Counted from the stretch's first letter, positions 43,278-51,792 are shown. The stretch is DNA of 64,000 bases from Streptomyces sp. GS7 (GCF_009834125.1 NZ_CP047146.1:2659501-2723500); one strand, 5' to 3'. Numbers and translations are program-made. Notes: a model not told the origin generated them from the letters alone.

Positions 43278-43281
43278 ATGA
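43201..43281 (+). CDS. Minicistron 2 (26 codons), copy of minicistron 1
   Basis: This is nearly identical to the first copy (two changes, ending EVPA). Its TGA overlaps the ATG of the M20 peptidase gene. Neither copy has an internal ribosome site before the overlaps, so the chain of ATGA junctions would couple translation from the first strong ribosome site to the peptidase. Confidence 0.4.
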   Translation: MSELRERTMERCEPRECGSERSEVPA

Positions 43282-44603
43282 GCGAGGCGCAGCCGTCCCG
43301 TACGGTCACCGGCGAGGACGAGGTGGTCGACCTGTGCCGGGATCTGATCAGGTTCGACACCAGCAACTACGGCGACCACTCGGGACCGGGGGAGCGCGCC
43401 GCCGCCGAGTACGTCGCGGAGAAGCTCGCCGAGGTCGGTCTGGAGCCGCAGATCTTCGAGTCCCACAAGGGGCGCGCCTCGACCGTCGCGCGCATCGAGG
43501 GCGAGGACCGCTCGCGCCCCGCCCTGCTGATCCACGGGCACACCGACGTCGTACCGGCCAACGCGGAGGACTGGACCCACCACCCGTTCTCCGGGGAGAT
43601 CGCCGACGGCTGCGTCTGGGGCCGCGGTGCGGTCGACATGAAGGACATGGACGCGATGACGCTGGCGGTCGTGCGCGACCGGCTGCGTACGGGGCGCAAG
43701 CCGCCGCGGGACATCGTGCTGGCGTTCCTGGCGGACGAGGAGGCGGGAGGTACGTACGGCGCGCGGTACCTCGTCGACCACCACCCCGATCTCTTCGAGG
43801 GCGTGACCGAGGCGATCAGCGAGGTCGGCGGGTTCTCCCTCACCGTCAACGAGAACCTCCGGCTGTATCTGGTGGAGACGGCCCAGAAGGGCATGCACTG
43901 GATGAAGCTGACCGTGGCCGGATCGGCCGGGCACGGCTCGATGATCCACCGGGACAACGCCATCACCGAACTGTCCGAGGCCGTCGGGCGGTTGGGGCGG
44001 CACGAGTTCCCGGTGCGGGTGACTAAGACGCTGCGGGCCTTCCTCGACGAGCTGGGGGACGCGCTGGGCACCGAACTCGACCCGGAGAACATGGACGAGA
44101 CGCTGGCCAAGCTCGGCGGTATGGCCAAGCTGATCGGCGCCTCGATGCGGAACACCGCCAACCCGACGCAGCTGGGCGCCGGTTACAAGGTCAACGTGAT
44201 CCCGGGGCAGGCCACCGCGCATGTCGACGGGCGCTTCCTGCCGGGCTACGAGGAGGAGTTCCTGGCCGACCTGGACCGGATTCTGGGGCCGCGGGTCCAG
44301 CGCGAGGACGTGCACGCGGACAAGGCGCTGGAGACCACCTTCGACGGTGCGCTGGTGGACGCGATGCAGTCGGCGCTGCAGGCCGAGGACCCGATCGCGC
44401 GCGCGGTGCCGTACATGCTCTCCGCGGGCACGGACGCCAAGTCCTTCGACGACCTCGGGATCCGCGGGTTCGGGTTCGCGCCGCTGAAGCTGCCGCCGGA
44501 GCTGGACTTCGCGGGGATGTTCCACGGTGTCGACGAGCGTGTGCCGGTGGACGGGCTGAAGTTCGGTGTGCGGGTGCTGGACCGGTTCATCGAGCAGAGC
44601 TGA
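43278..44603 (+). CDS. M20-family zinc peptidase (ArgE/DapE/CPG2-like)
   Basis: The 441-residue protein has the M20 metal motifs: LLIHGHTDVVPA (His and Asp), GRGAVDMKDMDA (bridging Asp), AFLADEEAGG (Glu-Glu), EVGGFS and the C-terminal metal His in FAGMFHGVDERVPVDGL. A dimerisation domain with KGMHWMKLTVAGSAGHGS lies in the middle. These enzymes remove terminal residues from dipeptides or acyl amino acids. The ATG overlaps the stop of the preceding minicistron, so translation is probably coupled. The exact substrate is unknown. Confidence 0.95.
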   Translation: MSEAQPSRTVTGEDEVVDLCRDLIRFDTSNYGDHSGPGERAAAEYVAEKLAEVGLEPQIFESHKGRASTVARIEGEDRSRPALLIHGHTDVVPANAEDWTHHPFSGEIADGCVWGRGAVDMKDMDAMTLAVVRDRLRTGRKPPRDIVLAFLADEEAGGTYGARYLVDHHPDLFEGVTEAISEVGGFSLTVNENLRLYLVETAQKGMHWMKLTVAGSAGHGSMIHRDNAITELSEAVGRLGRHEFPVRVTKTLRAFLDELGDALGTELDPENMDETLAKLGGMAKLIGASMRNTANPTQLGAGYKVNVIPGQATAHVDGRFLPGYEEEFLADLDRILGPRVQREDVHADKALETTFDGALVDAMQSALQAEDPIARAVPYMLSAGTDAKSFDDLGIRGFGFAPLKLPPELDFAGMFHGVDERVPVDGLKFGVRVLDRFIEQS

Positions 44604-44716
44604 GACGTTCGTTGGCCGGTGCTCACGAAAACCGAGGCTCGCACGAGCTGAACTCCGCGCGAAATTCCTGCCGTTCGCGCCGACTTCGCTGAAACGGGTG
44701 AATGCCGCGATGTGTT

Positions 44717-44745
44717 GGTAGCTTCAACGGCCTGGACCTCGTTGG
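44717..44745 (+). promoter_or_regulatory. Candidate BldN-type promoter of chpH
   Basis: GGTAGC and CGTTGG are separated by 17 bases, close to the remembered BldN consensus (CGTAAC and CGTTG). Transcription would begin about 40 bases before chpH. Chaplin genes in S. coelicolor depend on BldN, which supports the reading. Confidence 0.5.
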
Positions 44746-44793
44746 AGGGATTGCGATCCGCGGCTGGGATCGCATTGTCTACAAGGAGGAACC

Positions 44794-45027
44794 ATGATCA
44801 AGAAGATCGTCGCTGCTGCGACCGTCGCCGGTGGTCTCGTCATCGCCGGCGCCGGTCTGGCAGTTGCCGACTCGGGTGCCCAGGGCGCGGCTGTGAACTC
44901 GCCCGGCGTCCTGTCCGGCAACGCGGTCCAGGCACCGGTGCACGTTCCGGTGAACGTCTGTGGCAACACGATCTCCGTGATTGGCCTGCTGAACCCGGCC
45001 TTCGGCAACCACTGCTGCGACAACTGA
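44794..45027 (+). CDS. chpH: Short chaplin ChpH
   Basis: The 77-residue secreted protein has a signal peptide (MIKKIVAAATVAGGLVIAGA, cleaved near AVADS) and one chaplin domain: AAVNSPGVLSGNAVQAPVHV, VNVCGN, and GLLNPAFGNHCCDN. Chaplins assemble into amyloid-like films on aerial hyphae and spores. The paired cysteines of the domain are present, and an extra Cys occurs in the C-terminal HCCDN. A strong AAGGAGG ribosome site precedes it and a hairpin terminator follows. The neighbour is a long chaplin, the same pairing as chpH/chpC. Confidence 0.96.
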   Translation: MIKKIVAAATVAGGLVIAGAGLAVADSGAQGAAVNSPGVLSGNAVQAPVHVPVNVCGNTISVIGLLNPAFGNHCCDN

Positions 45028-45071
45028 CGTTGTCGACGGTGCATCCGGCCCGATAAGGGCCTGGCCCAGCC

Positions 45072-45103
45072 GGCTCCGGAATGCCTGCGAGCATTCCGGA
45101 GCC
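45072..45103 (+). terminator. Hairpin terminator after chpH
   Basis: A perfect 13-bp stem (GGCTCCGGAATGC and its complement) encloses the loop CTGCGA, 45 bases after the chpH stop. chpH and the long chaplin are therefore probably separate transcripts. Confidence 0.82.
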
Positions 45104-45204
45104 TCTGGGTATTTCGGTGCGCGGGTGGACTTCTCCACGGTGGTCACGTACCGGGACCGTCATCCGCGCGCATTCCCGTAGGGCACAAGGCAGGAGAACA
45201 ATCA

Positions 45205-46023
45205 ATGAGACAGGTCGCGAGAAAGGGCCTGATCACCATGGCCGCCGCGGGCGGAGTGCTCGCCATGGCCACGGGGTACGCACAAGCGGACTCCGGGGCA
45301 GCGGGGGTCGCGGCGAACTCGCCCGGTGTCGGATCCGGCAACGTGGTCCAGGCGCCGGTGGACGTACCGGTGAACGTCTGCGGCAACAGCGTCAATGTGG
45401 TGGGAGCGCTCAACCCGGCATTCGGCAACGACTGCGCCAACGGGTCCGGCGGGCACCACGGCCACGGCCACGGCAAGCACCGGCGCCCGACCGGCGGGCA
45501 CGACGCCAACGCCCATGGCGGGGCCTCGAATTCGCCCGGTGTCGCGTCCGGCAACGTGGTCCAGGCGCCGGTGGACGTACCGGTCAACGTCTGTGGCAAC
45601 AGCGTCGACGTGGTCGGCGTGGCGAACCCGGCCGTCGGCAACGACTGCGGCAACGCCTCGCCGGCGGGACCCGGCACCCCGCACCGGCCCGGCCATCCGC
45701 CGGCTCCGGGTCCGGGCACGCCGCACAGCCCCGGCCAGCCGCACCACCCCGGCACCCCGGGCCAACCGCACCACCCGGGGGGCGCGCACGGGTCGCGACC
45801 GGGCACCCCGCAGGGCCCCGGCGGAGCGCACTCCCCGCACGCCCCGGGGGTGGGATCGCAGCATGCGACCGCACCGCACGCCCGAGGGGTGACGCCGATC
45901 GCGCGCGGGGAGCAGCTCGCGCAGACCGGTGCCGGGGTGCTCGGCTACGCGGTTCCGGCCAGTGCCGGGCTGCTGCTCGGAGGCGCGGTGCTCTACCGCC
46001 GGGCGCGTACCGTCCGTAGCTGA
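45205..46023 (+). CDS. chpC: Long, sortase-anchored chaplin (ChpC-like)
   Basis: The 272-residue protein has a signal peptide (about 1-28) and two chaplin domains (about 34-76 and 106-148; VNVCGNSVNVVGALNPAFGN and VNVCGNSVDVVGVANPAVGN). The domains are separated by a His-rich linker (GGHHGHGHGKHRRPTGGH). A long Gly/Pro/His stalk, the LAQTG sortase signal, a membrane helix (YAVPASAGLLLGGAVLYRR) and a basic tail follow. It is anchored to the cell wall by a class E sortase and nucleates the short chaplins. The name chpC is by position beside chpH; chpA and chpB have the same architecture. Confidence 0.93.
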   Translation: MRQVARKGLITMAAAGGVLAMATGYAQADSGAAGVAANSPGVGSGNVVQAPVDVPVNVCGNSVNVVGALNPAFGNDCANGSGGHHGHGHGKHRRPTGGHDANAHGGASNSPGVASGNVVQAPVDVPVNVCGNSVDVVGVANPAVGNDCGNASPAGPGTPHRPGHPPAPGPGTPHSPGQPHHPGTPGQPHHPGGAHGSRPGTPQGPGGAHSPHAPGVGSQHATAPHARGVTPIARGEQLAQTGAGVLGYAVPASAGLLLGGAVLYRRARTVRS

Positions 46024-46052
46024 TCAGCAGCGCTCCGTACGCGGGCGCGAGG

Positions 46053-46081
46053 GAGCGGGCCCCGTCCTTCGGGGCCCGCTC
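46053..46081. terminator. Bidirectional hairpin after the long chaplin gene
   Basis: GAGCGGGCCCC and its complement enclose the seven-base loop GTCCTTC, 30 bases after the stop and before the convergent DUF5703 gene. Confidence 0.8.
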
Positions 46082-46109
46082 TGCTGTCCGTACGCCGCTT
46101 CGGCGGCTC

Positions 46110-46298
46110 TCACCACGTGGCGCGGAGCTGGCGGATGATCCTGCGGCGCAGCCGCACCCGGCGGCTGCCGTCGGGATTGAGGCGCAGGCGGTCCAACTCC
46201 CAGTGTCCGTACTCGGCATGGTCGGTCAGGAGGCGTGTGGTGGCCTTGCGGGAGACCCCCCGAGGCACATACACATCGCAGAATTCGTATTCCGGCAT
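46110..46298 (-). CDS. DUF5703 family small protein
   Basis: The 62-residue protein reads MPEYEFCDVYVPRGVSRKAT, then HAEYGHWELDRLRL and ends in a very basic segment (RRVRLRRRIIRQLRATW). This is the highly conserved actinobacterial DUF5703 pattern. The function is unknown. The basic C-terminus suggests binding to nucleic acid or membrane. It is divergent from the next gene with about 47 bases between starts. Confidence 0.9.
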   Translation of the reverse strand: MPEYEFCDVYVPRGVSRKATTRLLTDHAEYGHWELDRLRLNPDGSRRVRLRRRIIRQLRATW

Positions 46299-46345
46299 CG
46301 CATCTATTGTGCGGGACCGGCCCCGGTACGGATAGCGTCTGCACT

Positions 46346-47029
46346 ATGTCTGATGCTGCGCAGCCTTCCGCTGCCGAGGTACGTGCCGCCGCTGAGGCGG
46401 TCAAAGCCGCGCTGGACCGTCACCTCGACGCGGTCGAACGCCGCTCGGGGCAGGACGATCCCGCCGTCTATGCCGCGTTCGACGAGCTCGCCGCGGCGGC
46501 TGAGGTCTATGACGAGCTGCTTTACGACACCTACGACGAGGTCACCCCCTTCGAGATCCCCGGGAGCGACACCCTGCCCGCCTATGCGGGGCCCGAGGAG
46601 CCGAGTGCGCTGAGCGTGCTCATCCGGCGCGACTACACGGTCGCCAAGCCGCAGCGTCTGCTGCATCAGGCACAGCGGATCGCCGATCTCGATCCGGACG
46701 CCGCGGATGACGCGACGGGCCACTCCCCTGATGCCGCCGCGGTGGTCGGGAGCAGTGTGCACGCGGCGCTCGGGGTGCTCTTCGGCGAGTTCGAACCGGA
46801 CGAGATCGCCTCCCGGCACAAGGAGTTCGGCCTGGAGGAGGGCGACTCCACCCTGTGGGTGGCGGCCGTCGACGAGCCGGCCGAGCCGGGCGAGTGGCTC
46901 GCCGCGCCGTTCGACCAGGCGGATCCGCAGCGGGTGGTGTGCCGCTTCGACATCAGCTCGGTCTTCGACGAGGAGCTGGGCGTCGACGACGAGGACGATC
47001 TGCTGGAGCCGGTCGACAAGGAGCGCTGA
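46346..47029 (+). CDS. Conserved actinobacterial hypothetical protein
   Basis: The 227-residue acidic protein begins MSDAAQPSAAEVRAAAEAVK, has a long N-terminal helix pair (about 8-85), then ALSVLIRRDYTVAKPQRLLH and an alpha/beta C-terminal half with STLWVAAVDEPAEPGEWLA and RFDISSVFDEELGVDDEDD. No known domain was recognised. A TAGCGT -10 (46333-46338) ends seven bases before the ATG, and no ribosome site is seen, so a leaderless mRNA is predicted. A 42-bp palindrome follows the gene. Confidence 0.8.
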   Translation: MSDAAQPSAAEVRAAAEAVKAALDRHLDAVERRSGQDDPAVYAAFDELAAAAEVYDELLYDTYDEVTPFEIPGSDTLPAYAGPEEPSALSVLIRRDYTVAKPQRLLHQAQRIADLDPDAADDATGHSPDAAAVVGSSVHAALGVLFGEFEPDEIASRHKEFGLEEGDSTLWVAAVDEPAEPGEWLAAPFDQADPQRVVCRFDISSVFDEELGVDDEDDLLEPVDKER

Positions 47030-47068
47030 CCGGGAGCGCTGATCTGGAGCGGTGACCGGGAGCGGTGA

Positions 47069-47110
47069 CGGGGCCGGGGCGGCAGGCAGCTGCCTGCCGC
47101 CCCGGCCCCG
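47069..47110. terminator. 42-bp perfect palindrome, bidirectional terminator
   Basis: Two 21-base arms (beginning CGGGGCCGGGGCGGCAGGC) are exact complements with no loop excess. It sits in the 107-base gap between two convergent genes and would form a very stable hairpin, or a cruciform in DNA. Confidence 0.85.
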
Positions 47111-47136
47111 CACCCGTCCGCCCGGGGCGGCGGGGC

Positions 47137-49602
47137 TCAGCCCGCCGCCTGCTCCGCGTCCGCCTGCGCACCGCTCTGCATCTGCAGCAGCGTCCGCAGC
47201 CGGGTGGTGCGCTCCTTGACCGGGATCTCGGCGACCGCGCGGGGCAGCGCCTGGTCGGCGCCCTGGACCACCGACAGATGCCGCTCACCGCGGCTGAAGG
47301 CGGTATAGACCCAGGCGCGGGTCAGTCCGCCGGCCGCGTCTCCGGGGATCACCACGACGACGGCGGGCCAGCGCATGCCGGCTGCCTGGTGGCCGGTGAG
47401 CGCCCAGCCGTGCCGTACGGCGCCGGAGCCGACCTGCTCGCGCGGTACGACGACGGTGTTGCCGGCGCAGTCGAGGCGGAGGCCGTCGGCGTCCGCGCCG
47501 GTGACCGTGCCGGGGAGCGTACGGCCGGGGGCCGGGGCGTAGGCCACGCGGTCGCCGGGGTCGAAGCCGCCGAACCGTCCGGGTCCGGGGTTGAGCCGCT
47601 CCTTGAGCGCGGCATTCAGGGCGCGGGTGCCGGCCGCGCCGCCGTGGCCGACCGTGATGACCTGCGTCTGGTCGGCGGGGACACCGAGCGCCCGGGGCAC
47701 GGAGTCGGCGACGAGCTGGACCGCGCGGTGCACCGCCTCGTCCGCCGCGCGCACCGGGACGATCACCACCTCCTTGCCGGGGGCCTCGACCTCGTTGAGT
47801 TCGCCGATGCCGATACCGGACACCAGCTCGCCGATCGGGCCGAAGTCCGGGGTGCGGGAGGTGACTTGGGGGCAGAACCGGGACAGCAGCAGGTCGTGGA
47901 AGAGCCGCCCGGGGCCGGCGGACCACAGGAGGCCGGGGTCGCCGCTGAGCACCAGGCGGGTCCCGTCGGCCAGCGACTCGACGAGCAGCGCGGCGGTCTC
48001 CAGGTCGAGCTGCGGGGCGTCCAGCACGACCAGCAGATCGAGCGCCAGCGCACCGTCCGCGTCCCGGCCGGGGCCCTGCCGGCCGGACAGCAGACCGGAG
48101 ACGGTCACCGCCGCGGCGGCCGGGTCGCCGTCGGCGCCGGCGGGGCGGGTCTCGGCGAGGTCCCCGGCGAGCCGCCGGCGGCCGTTCTCCGTGTGGGTGG
48201 CGCCGAAGGCCCGCAGCCCGAGGGAGCGGGCCGCGGCGATCAGCGCGGTGGGCTCCGCGCGGGCCGCCTCACCGCCGGTGTGCGCGACCAGGCCGCTGTG
48301 CGCGGCGGCCCGGATGAGCTCCGCCGCGGAGGGGGAGGCGGCGGCGTCCGCGGCGGCTTCCCAGGCGGCGGGGGAGCGACGGACGGGGATGGCGACCGCG
48401 GCGTCCTCGGCGCTCCCGCCTGTCTCGTCGGACTCGGCGTCGGCGTCCGAGGTGTCCGAGACATCTGAGATATCCGAAGTGTCCGAGAAATTCGGGGAGT
48501 TCGGGGCGGTCGCTGCGGCGTCCACCGCTGCCGTTTCAGCCCTTTCAGCCGCTTCGGCCGCTTCAGCCGGTTCCGAGTCCGCTGCCGCCGGTTCTTCGCC
48601 GGCCGGTGCCGGTTCGTCCACCGTCGCCGACTGGTCCGCCGACGCCGGCTCGTCCACCTGCTCGGACCCGTCCACCGCCTCGAAGGTGTTCAGCAGCCGG
48701 GCCAGGCCGTCCGCGACGCTCTCCTCGGCCATCGCGAAGCGGTCGAGGCCGAGCAGGACCCGCACCGGCTGGTCTTCGTCGTCGTCCGCCGCGGGCCGGG
48801 GCCGGCCCGGGGTGTCGAGGGCGTCCTGGAAGACCAGCACCGCGCCGTCCGCGATGGCGGTCTGGAGGGCGTCGTCGGGGTCCGGTACGGAGCGTTGCGC
48901 GAGGGCCGTGCGGAGGGCGGATGCCTCCAGGGCGGAGTGGCCGGCGACCGCGGCCTGCTCCAGCAGCCAGCCGATCAGCGCCTGGGCGCGCCGCTCGTCG
49001 CCCGGTCCGCAGGCGGGGCCGAGCAGCGCCCGCGCGAAGCCGTCGGCCTGTTCCGGGCGCACTCCCGGCACCGCGAGCAGCTGCCAGGGGTCGGCCGCGA
49101 GTGCTTCGGCGGCCCGCTCGCCGAGCGCTTCGGCGGCCTGTTCCGCGAGCGTCTCGGGGGCGCCGCCCGCCGCGAGCACCTGCCGCACGCCCGCGACGCC
49201 GGGCGCCGGGGCGAGGGCGGGGCGGGCCGTGGCGCCGTCGCCGGGAGGCGTACCGGCGACGCCGTCCGCCTCGGGCGTGCGCGCCGGGCCGGCCGGCCGC
49301 TCCGGGGTGCGCTGCCGTGCGACCTCCGGGGCGGGACCCGCGAGGCCGGCCGGTCCGCCGTCGCCCGCACCCTGCGGTGCCGGGCGCGCGGCGGGCTTGG
49401 CGGCCCGCGGGGCGTCGTTGAAGAACGACGCGGCCGAGCGCTCCCCGCTCTCCACGGCCCGTACCGCAGCCGCCAGCGCCGCCGCGGTCGTGGCGGCGGG
49501 CGGCGCGGCGGCGGATCCGGACCGCGATCCGCTGCCCGCCTCGCCGCCGGGAGCGGCCTCCTGCTCGGGCGTGTTGTCGCCGGCGGGGCGGTCGGTACTC
49601 AC
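47137..49602 (-). CDS. Degenerate RecD-like helicase protein with helix-hairpin-helix
   Basis: The 821-residue protein has a long Ala/Pro/Gly N-terminus, a helix-hairpin-helix region (ADPWQLLAVPGVRPEQADGF, about 170-195), an acidic Ser/Asp/Thr linker (SDTSDISDVSDTSDADAESD), then a RecD2-like core. Where Walker A should be, it reads SGLVAHTGGEAARAEPTALI, with no GKT. Motif II reads LDLLVVLDAPQ instead of DE. The C-terminal UvrD_C_2 segment (ALTGHQAAGMRWPAVVVVI and AWVYTAFSRGERHLSVVQG) is kept. It is probably not an ATPase and may be a DNA-binding or regulatory relic of RecD2. It overlaps the aldo/keto reductase gene by four bases. Confidence 0.85.
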   Translation of the reverse strand: MSTDRPAGDNTPEQEAAPGGEAGSGSRSGSAAAPPAATTAAALAAAVRAVESGERSAASFFNDAPRAAKPAARPAPQGAGDGGPAGLAGPAPEVARQRTPERPAGPARTPEADGVAGTPPGDGATARPALAPAPGVAGVRQVLAAGGAPETLAEQAAEALGERAAEALAADPWQLLAVPGVRPEQADGFARALLGPACGPGDERRAQALIGWLLEQAAVAGHSALEASALRTALAQRSVPDPDDALQTAIADGAVLVFQDALDTPGRPRPAADDDEDQPVRVLLGLDRFAMAEESVADGLARLLNTFEAVDGSEQVDEPASADQSATVDEPAPAGEEPAAADSEPAEAAEAAERAETAAVDAAATAPNSPNFSDTSDISDVSDTSDADAESDETGGSAEDAAVAIPVRRSPAAWEAAADAAASPSAAELIRAAAHSGLVAHTGGEAARAEPTALIAAARSLGLRAFGATHTENGRRRLAGDLAETRPAGADGDPAAAAVTVSGLLSGRQGPGRDADGALALDLLVVLDAPQLDLETAALLVESLADGTRLVLSGDPGLLWSAGPGRLFHDLLLSRFCPQVTSRTPDFGPIGELVSGIGIGELNEVEAPGKEVVIVPVRAADEAVHRAVQLVADSVPRALGVPADQTQVITVGHGGAAGTRALNAALKERLNPGPGRFGGFDPGDRVAYAPAPGRTLPGTVTGADADGLRLDCAGNTVVVPREQVGSGAVRHGWALTGHQAAGMRWPAVVVVIPGDAAGGLTRAWVYTAFSRGERHLSVVQGADQALPRAVAEIPVKERTTRLRTLLQMQSGAQADAEQAAG

Positions 49603-50582
49603 AGCGTGCTCCAGTTGTGGTCGGGATAGTGGTGCACCGGAGCCGATACATCGTCCAGCGCCCGGCGGATCTCGTCAGGAAGACTAAGGGCCTCCACTGA
49701 CAACGACGCTCTGAGCTGCGGCGCCGTGCGCGCGCCGAGGATCGGTGCGGTCACCCCGGGGCGGTCGCGGAGCCAGGAGAGCGCGACCTGGAGGGGGGTG
49801 ACGGCGAGGCCGTCGGCGGCGGTGCTGACCGCTTCGACGACCCGGCTCGCGGCCTCGTCCAGATAGGGCGCGACGAACGGGGCGAGACGTTCCGACGCGC
49901 CGCGGGAGTCGGCCGGGGTCGCGTGCCGGTACTTGCCCGTGAGGACGCCGCGGCCCAGAGGGGAGGAGGGGAGCAGGCCGATCCCCAAGTCCTGGGCGGC
50001 GGGCAGGACTTCGCGTTCGACGCCGCGCTGGAGGAGGGAGTATTCGAGCTGTGCGCCGGCCAGGGGGTTCCGTACGCCGGGGGCGGCGAGCTGCCAGGTG
50101 GCGGCCTTGGCGAGCTGCCAGCCGGAGAAGTTCGCCAGGCCGACATAGCGCGCCCGGCCGGTGGCGACGGCGAGATCGAGCGCCTGGAGTGTCTCCTCCA
50201 GCGGTGTGTCCGGGTCGAAGGCGTGCAGCTGCCACAGGTCGACGTAGTCGGTGCCCAGTCGCTCCAGGGAGGCGTCGAGGGCGGCGAGGAGATGGCGGCG
50301 GGAGCCGTCGACCCGGCGGTCGGCCGCGAGGACGCTGCCGGCCTTGGTCGCGATCACCAGGTCCTGGCGCGGAACCAGTCCTTCCAGCAGGCGGCCGAGG
50401 AGGTATTCGGCGCCGCCGTCGGCGTAGATGTCGGCGGTGTCGACCAGGGTCCCGCCGGCCTCCCAGAACGCCTTGAGCTGGTCGGCGGCTTCCTGCTCGT
50501 CCGTGTCGCGTGCCCAGGTCAGGGTGCCGAGCCCCAGGCGGGACACGCGAAGGCCGGTACGGCCGAGGTGCCTTTGCTCCAT
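49599..50582 (-). CDS. Aldo/keto reductase
   Basis: The 327-residue TIM-barrel enzyme has the catalytic tetrad in DTADIYADGGAEYLLG (Asp, Tyr), VIATKAGS (Lys) and DLWQLHAFDPDTPLEE (His). LAGAQLEYSLLQRG and GLLPSSPLGRGVLTGKYR give the NADPH loop region. It belongs to the AKR subgroup of YhdN/potassium-channel-beta type. The ATG (MEQRHLGRTGLRVSRLG) is the family start; upstream sequence is non-conserved. It reads into the RecD-like gene with an ATGA overlap. Its substrate is unknown. Confidence 0.93.
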   Translation of the reverse strand: MEQRHLGRTGLRVSRLGLGTLTWARDTDEQEAADQLKAFWEAGGTLVDTADIYADGGAEYLLGRLLEGLVPRQDLVIATKAGSVLAADRRVDGSRRHLLAALDASLERLGTDYVDLWQLHAFDPDTPLEETLQALDLAVATGRARYVGLANFSGWQLAKAATWQLAAPGVRNPLAGAQLEYSLLQRGVEREVLPAAQDLGIGLLPSSPLGRGVLTGKYRHATPADSRGASERLAPFVAPYLDEAASRVVEAVSTAADGLAVTPLQVALSWLRDRPGVTAPILGARTAPQLRASLSVEALSLPDEIRRALDDVSAPVHHYPDHNWSTL

Positions 50583-50651
50583 GGGCCCTGAGATTACGCG
50601 CCGCATGCCGCGATCAGGGGACCTGTGGACAACCGGTCGGACGGCCTGCCG

Positions 50652-50681
50652 GTGACGCCTGCCGCACTCGCGCGCTAGAGT
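50652..50681 (+). promoter_or_regulatory. Candidate promoter of the F420-type oxidoreductase gene
   Basis: GTGACG (50652-50657) and TAGAGT (50676-50681) are 18 bases apart, about 40 bases upstream of the start codon. The divergent aldo/keto reductase starts 70 bases upstream of it. Confidence 0.5.
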
Positions 50682-50721
50682 CCCCGCAACAGCGACGTTA
50701 CTGATGGGTAAGGGGAGCGGC

Positions 50722-51777
50722 ATGAGGCTTGGCATCAACCTCGGCTACTGGGGCGCCGGGATGGACTCCGACAATCTCGCGGTGGCCCAGGAGGCCGATC
50801 GCCTCGGCTACGCGGTGTGCTGGGCGGCCGAGGCGTACGGCTCGGACGCCGCCACGGTGCTCTCCTGGGTGGCCGCGCAGACCGAGCGCATCGACGTCGG
50901 CTCGGCGATCTTCCAGATCCCGGCCCGTACGCCCACGATGACCGCGATGACCGCGGCCACCCTGGACTCGCTCTCCGGCGGCCGGTTCCGGCTGGGCCTG
51001 GGCGTCTCGGGGCCGCAGGTCTCCGAGGGCTGGTACGGCGTGAAGTTCGACAAGCCGCTGGCGCGCACCCGGGAGTACGTGGAGATCGTCCGCAAGGCGA
51101 TGACCCGCGAGCGGCTGTCCTACGAGGGCGAGCACTGGACGCTGCCGCTGCCCGGCGGCCCCGGCAAGCCGCTCAAGCTCACCGTGCACCCGGAGCGCGA
51201 GCACATCCCGCTCTACATCGCGGCGATCGGCCCGAAGAACCTGCGGCAGACCGGCGAGATCGCCGACGGCGCGCTGCTCATCTTCCCCTCCGCCGACCAC
51301 CTGGAGGAGACCGCCATCTCCCACATCCGGGCGGGGCGGGAAGCGGCCGGCAAGACCATGGAGGGGTTCGACGTCTGCCCGACGCTGCCGCTCGCGCTGG
51401 GCGAGGACAAGGACGTCAGCGCGCTGGCGGACGCGTTCCGCCCGTACACCGCGCTGTACGTCGGCGGCATGGGCAGCCGCAAGCAGAACTTCTACAACCA
51501 GCTGGCGCAGCGGATGGGCTACGAGAAGGAGGCCGCCGAGATCCAGGACAAGTACCTGTCCGGGGACAAGGACGGCGCCGCCGCAGCGATCCCGGAGCGG
51601 CTGATCGACCAGACCTCGCTGCTCGGCTCCGTCGAGCGGATCGCGGAGCGGATGCAGGCGTACGCCGCGGCCGGGGTGACCACGCTGACGCTGGCGCCGG
51701 CCGGCTTCACGCTGGACGAGCGGGTGGCGTCCCTGCGGGCGGGCGTCGAGGCGCTGGAGCGGGCCGGGCTGGCGTAA
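50722..51777 (+). CDS. LLM-class F420-dependent oxidoreductase
   Basis: The 351-residue luciferase-like TIM-barrel protein has MRLGINLGYWGAGMDSDN, CWAAEAYGSDAATVLSWVAA, VGSAIFQIPARTPTMTAMTA and FRLGLGVSGPQVSEGWYG, the pattern of mycobacterial and streptomycete F420-dependent LLM enzymes. The ATG with GGGGAGCGGC upstream is used; a start six codons earlier is possible. The physiological substrate is not known. Confidence 0.93.
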   Translation: MRLGINLGYWGAGMDSDNLAVAQEADRLGYAVCWAAEAYGSDAATVLSWVAAQTERIDVGSAIFQIPARTPTMTAMTAATLDSLSGGRFRLGLGVSGPQVSEGWYGVKFDKPLARTREYVEIVRKAMTRERLSYEGEHWTLPLPGGPGKPLKLTVHPEREHIPLYIAAIGPKNLRQTGEIADGALLIFPSADHLEETAISHIRAGREAAGKTMEGFDVCPTLPLALGEDKDVSALADAFRPYTALYVGGMGSRKQNFYNQLAQRMGYEKEAAEIQDKYLSGDKDGAAAAIPERLIDQTSLLGSVERIAERMQAYAAAGVTTLTLAPAGFTLDERVASLRAGVEALERAGLA

Positions 51778-51792
51778 CGGCCGGGGAACGGG

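Noticed and set aside
47069..47110. Insertion-sequence end or replication origin for the 42-bp palindrome
   Set aside because: It is a single GC-rich palindrome exactly between convergent stops with no transposase or iterons; a terminator explains it.
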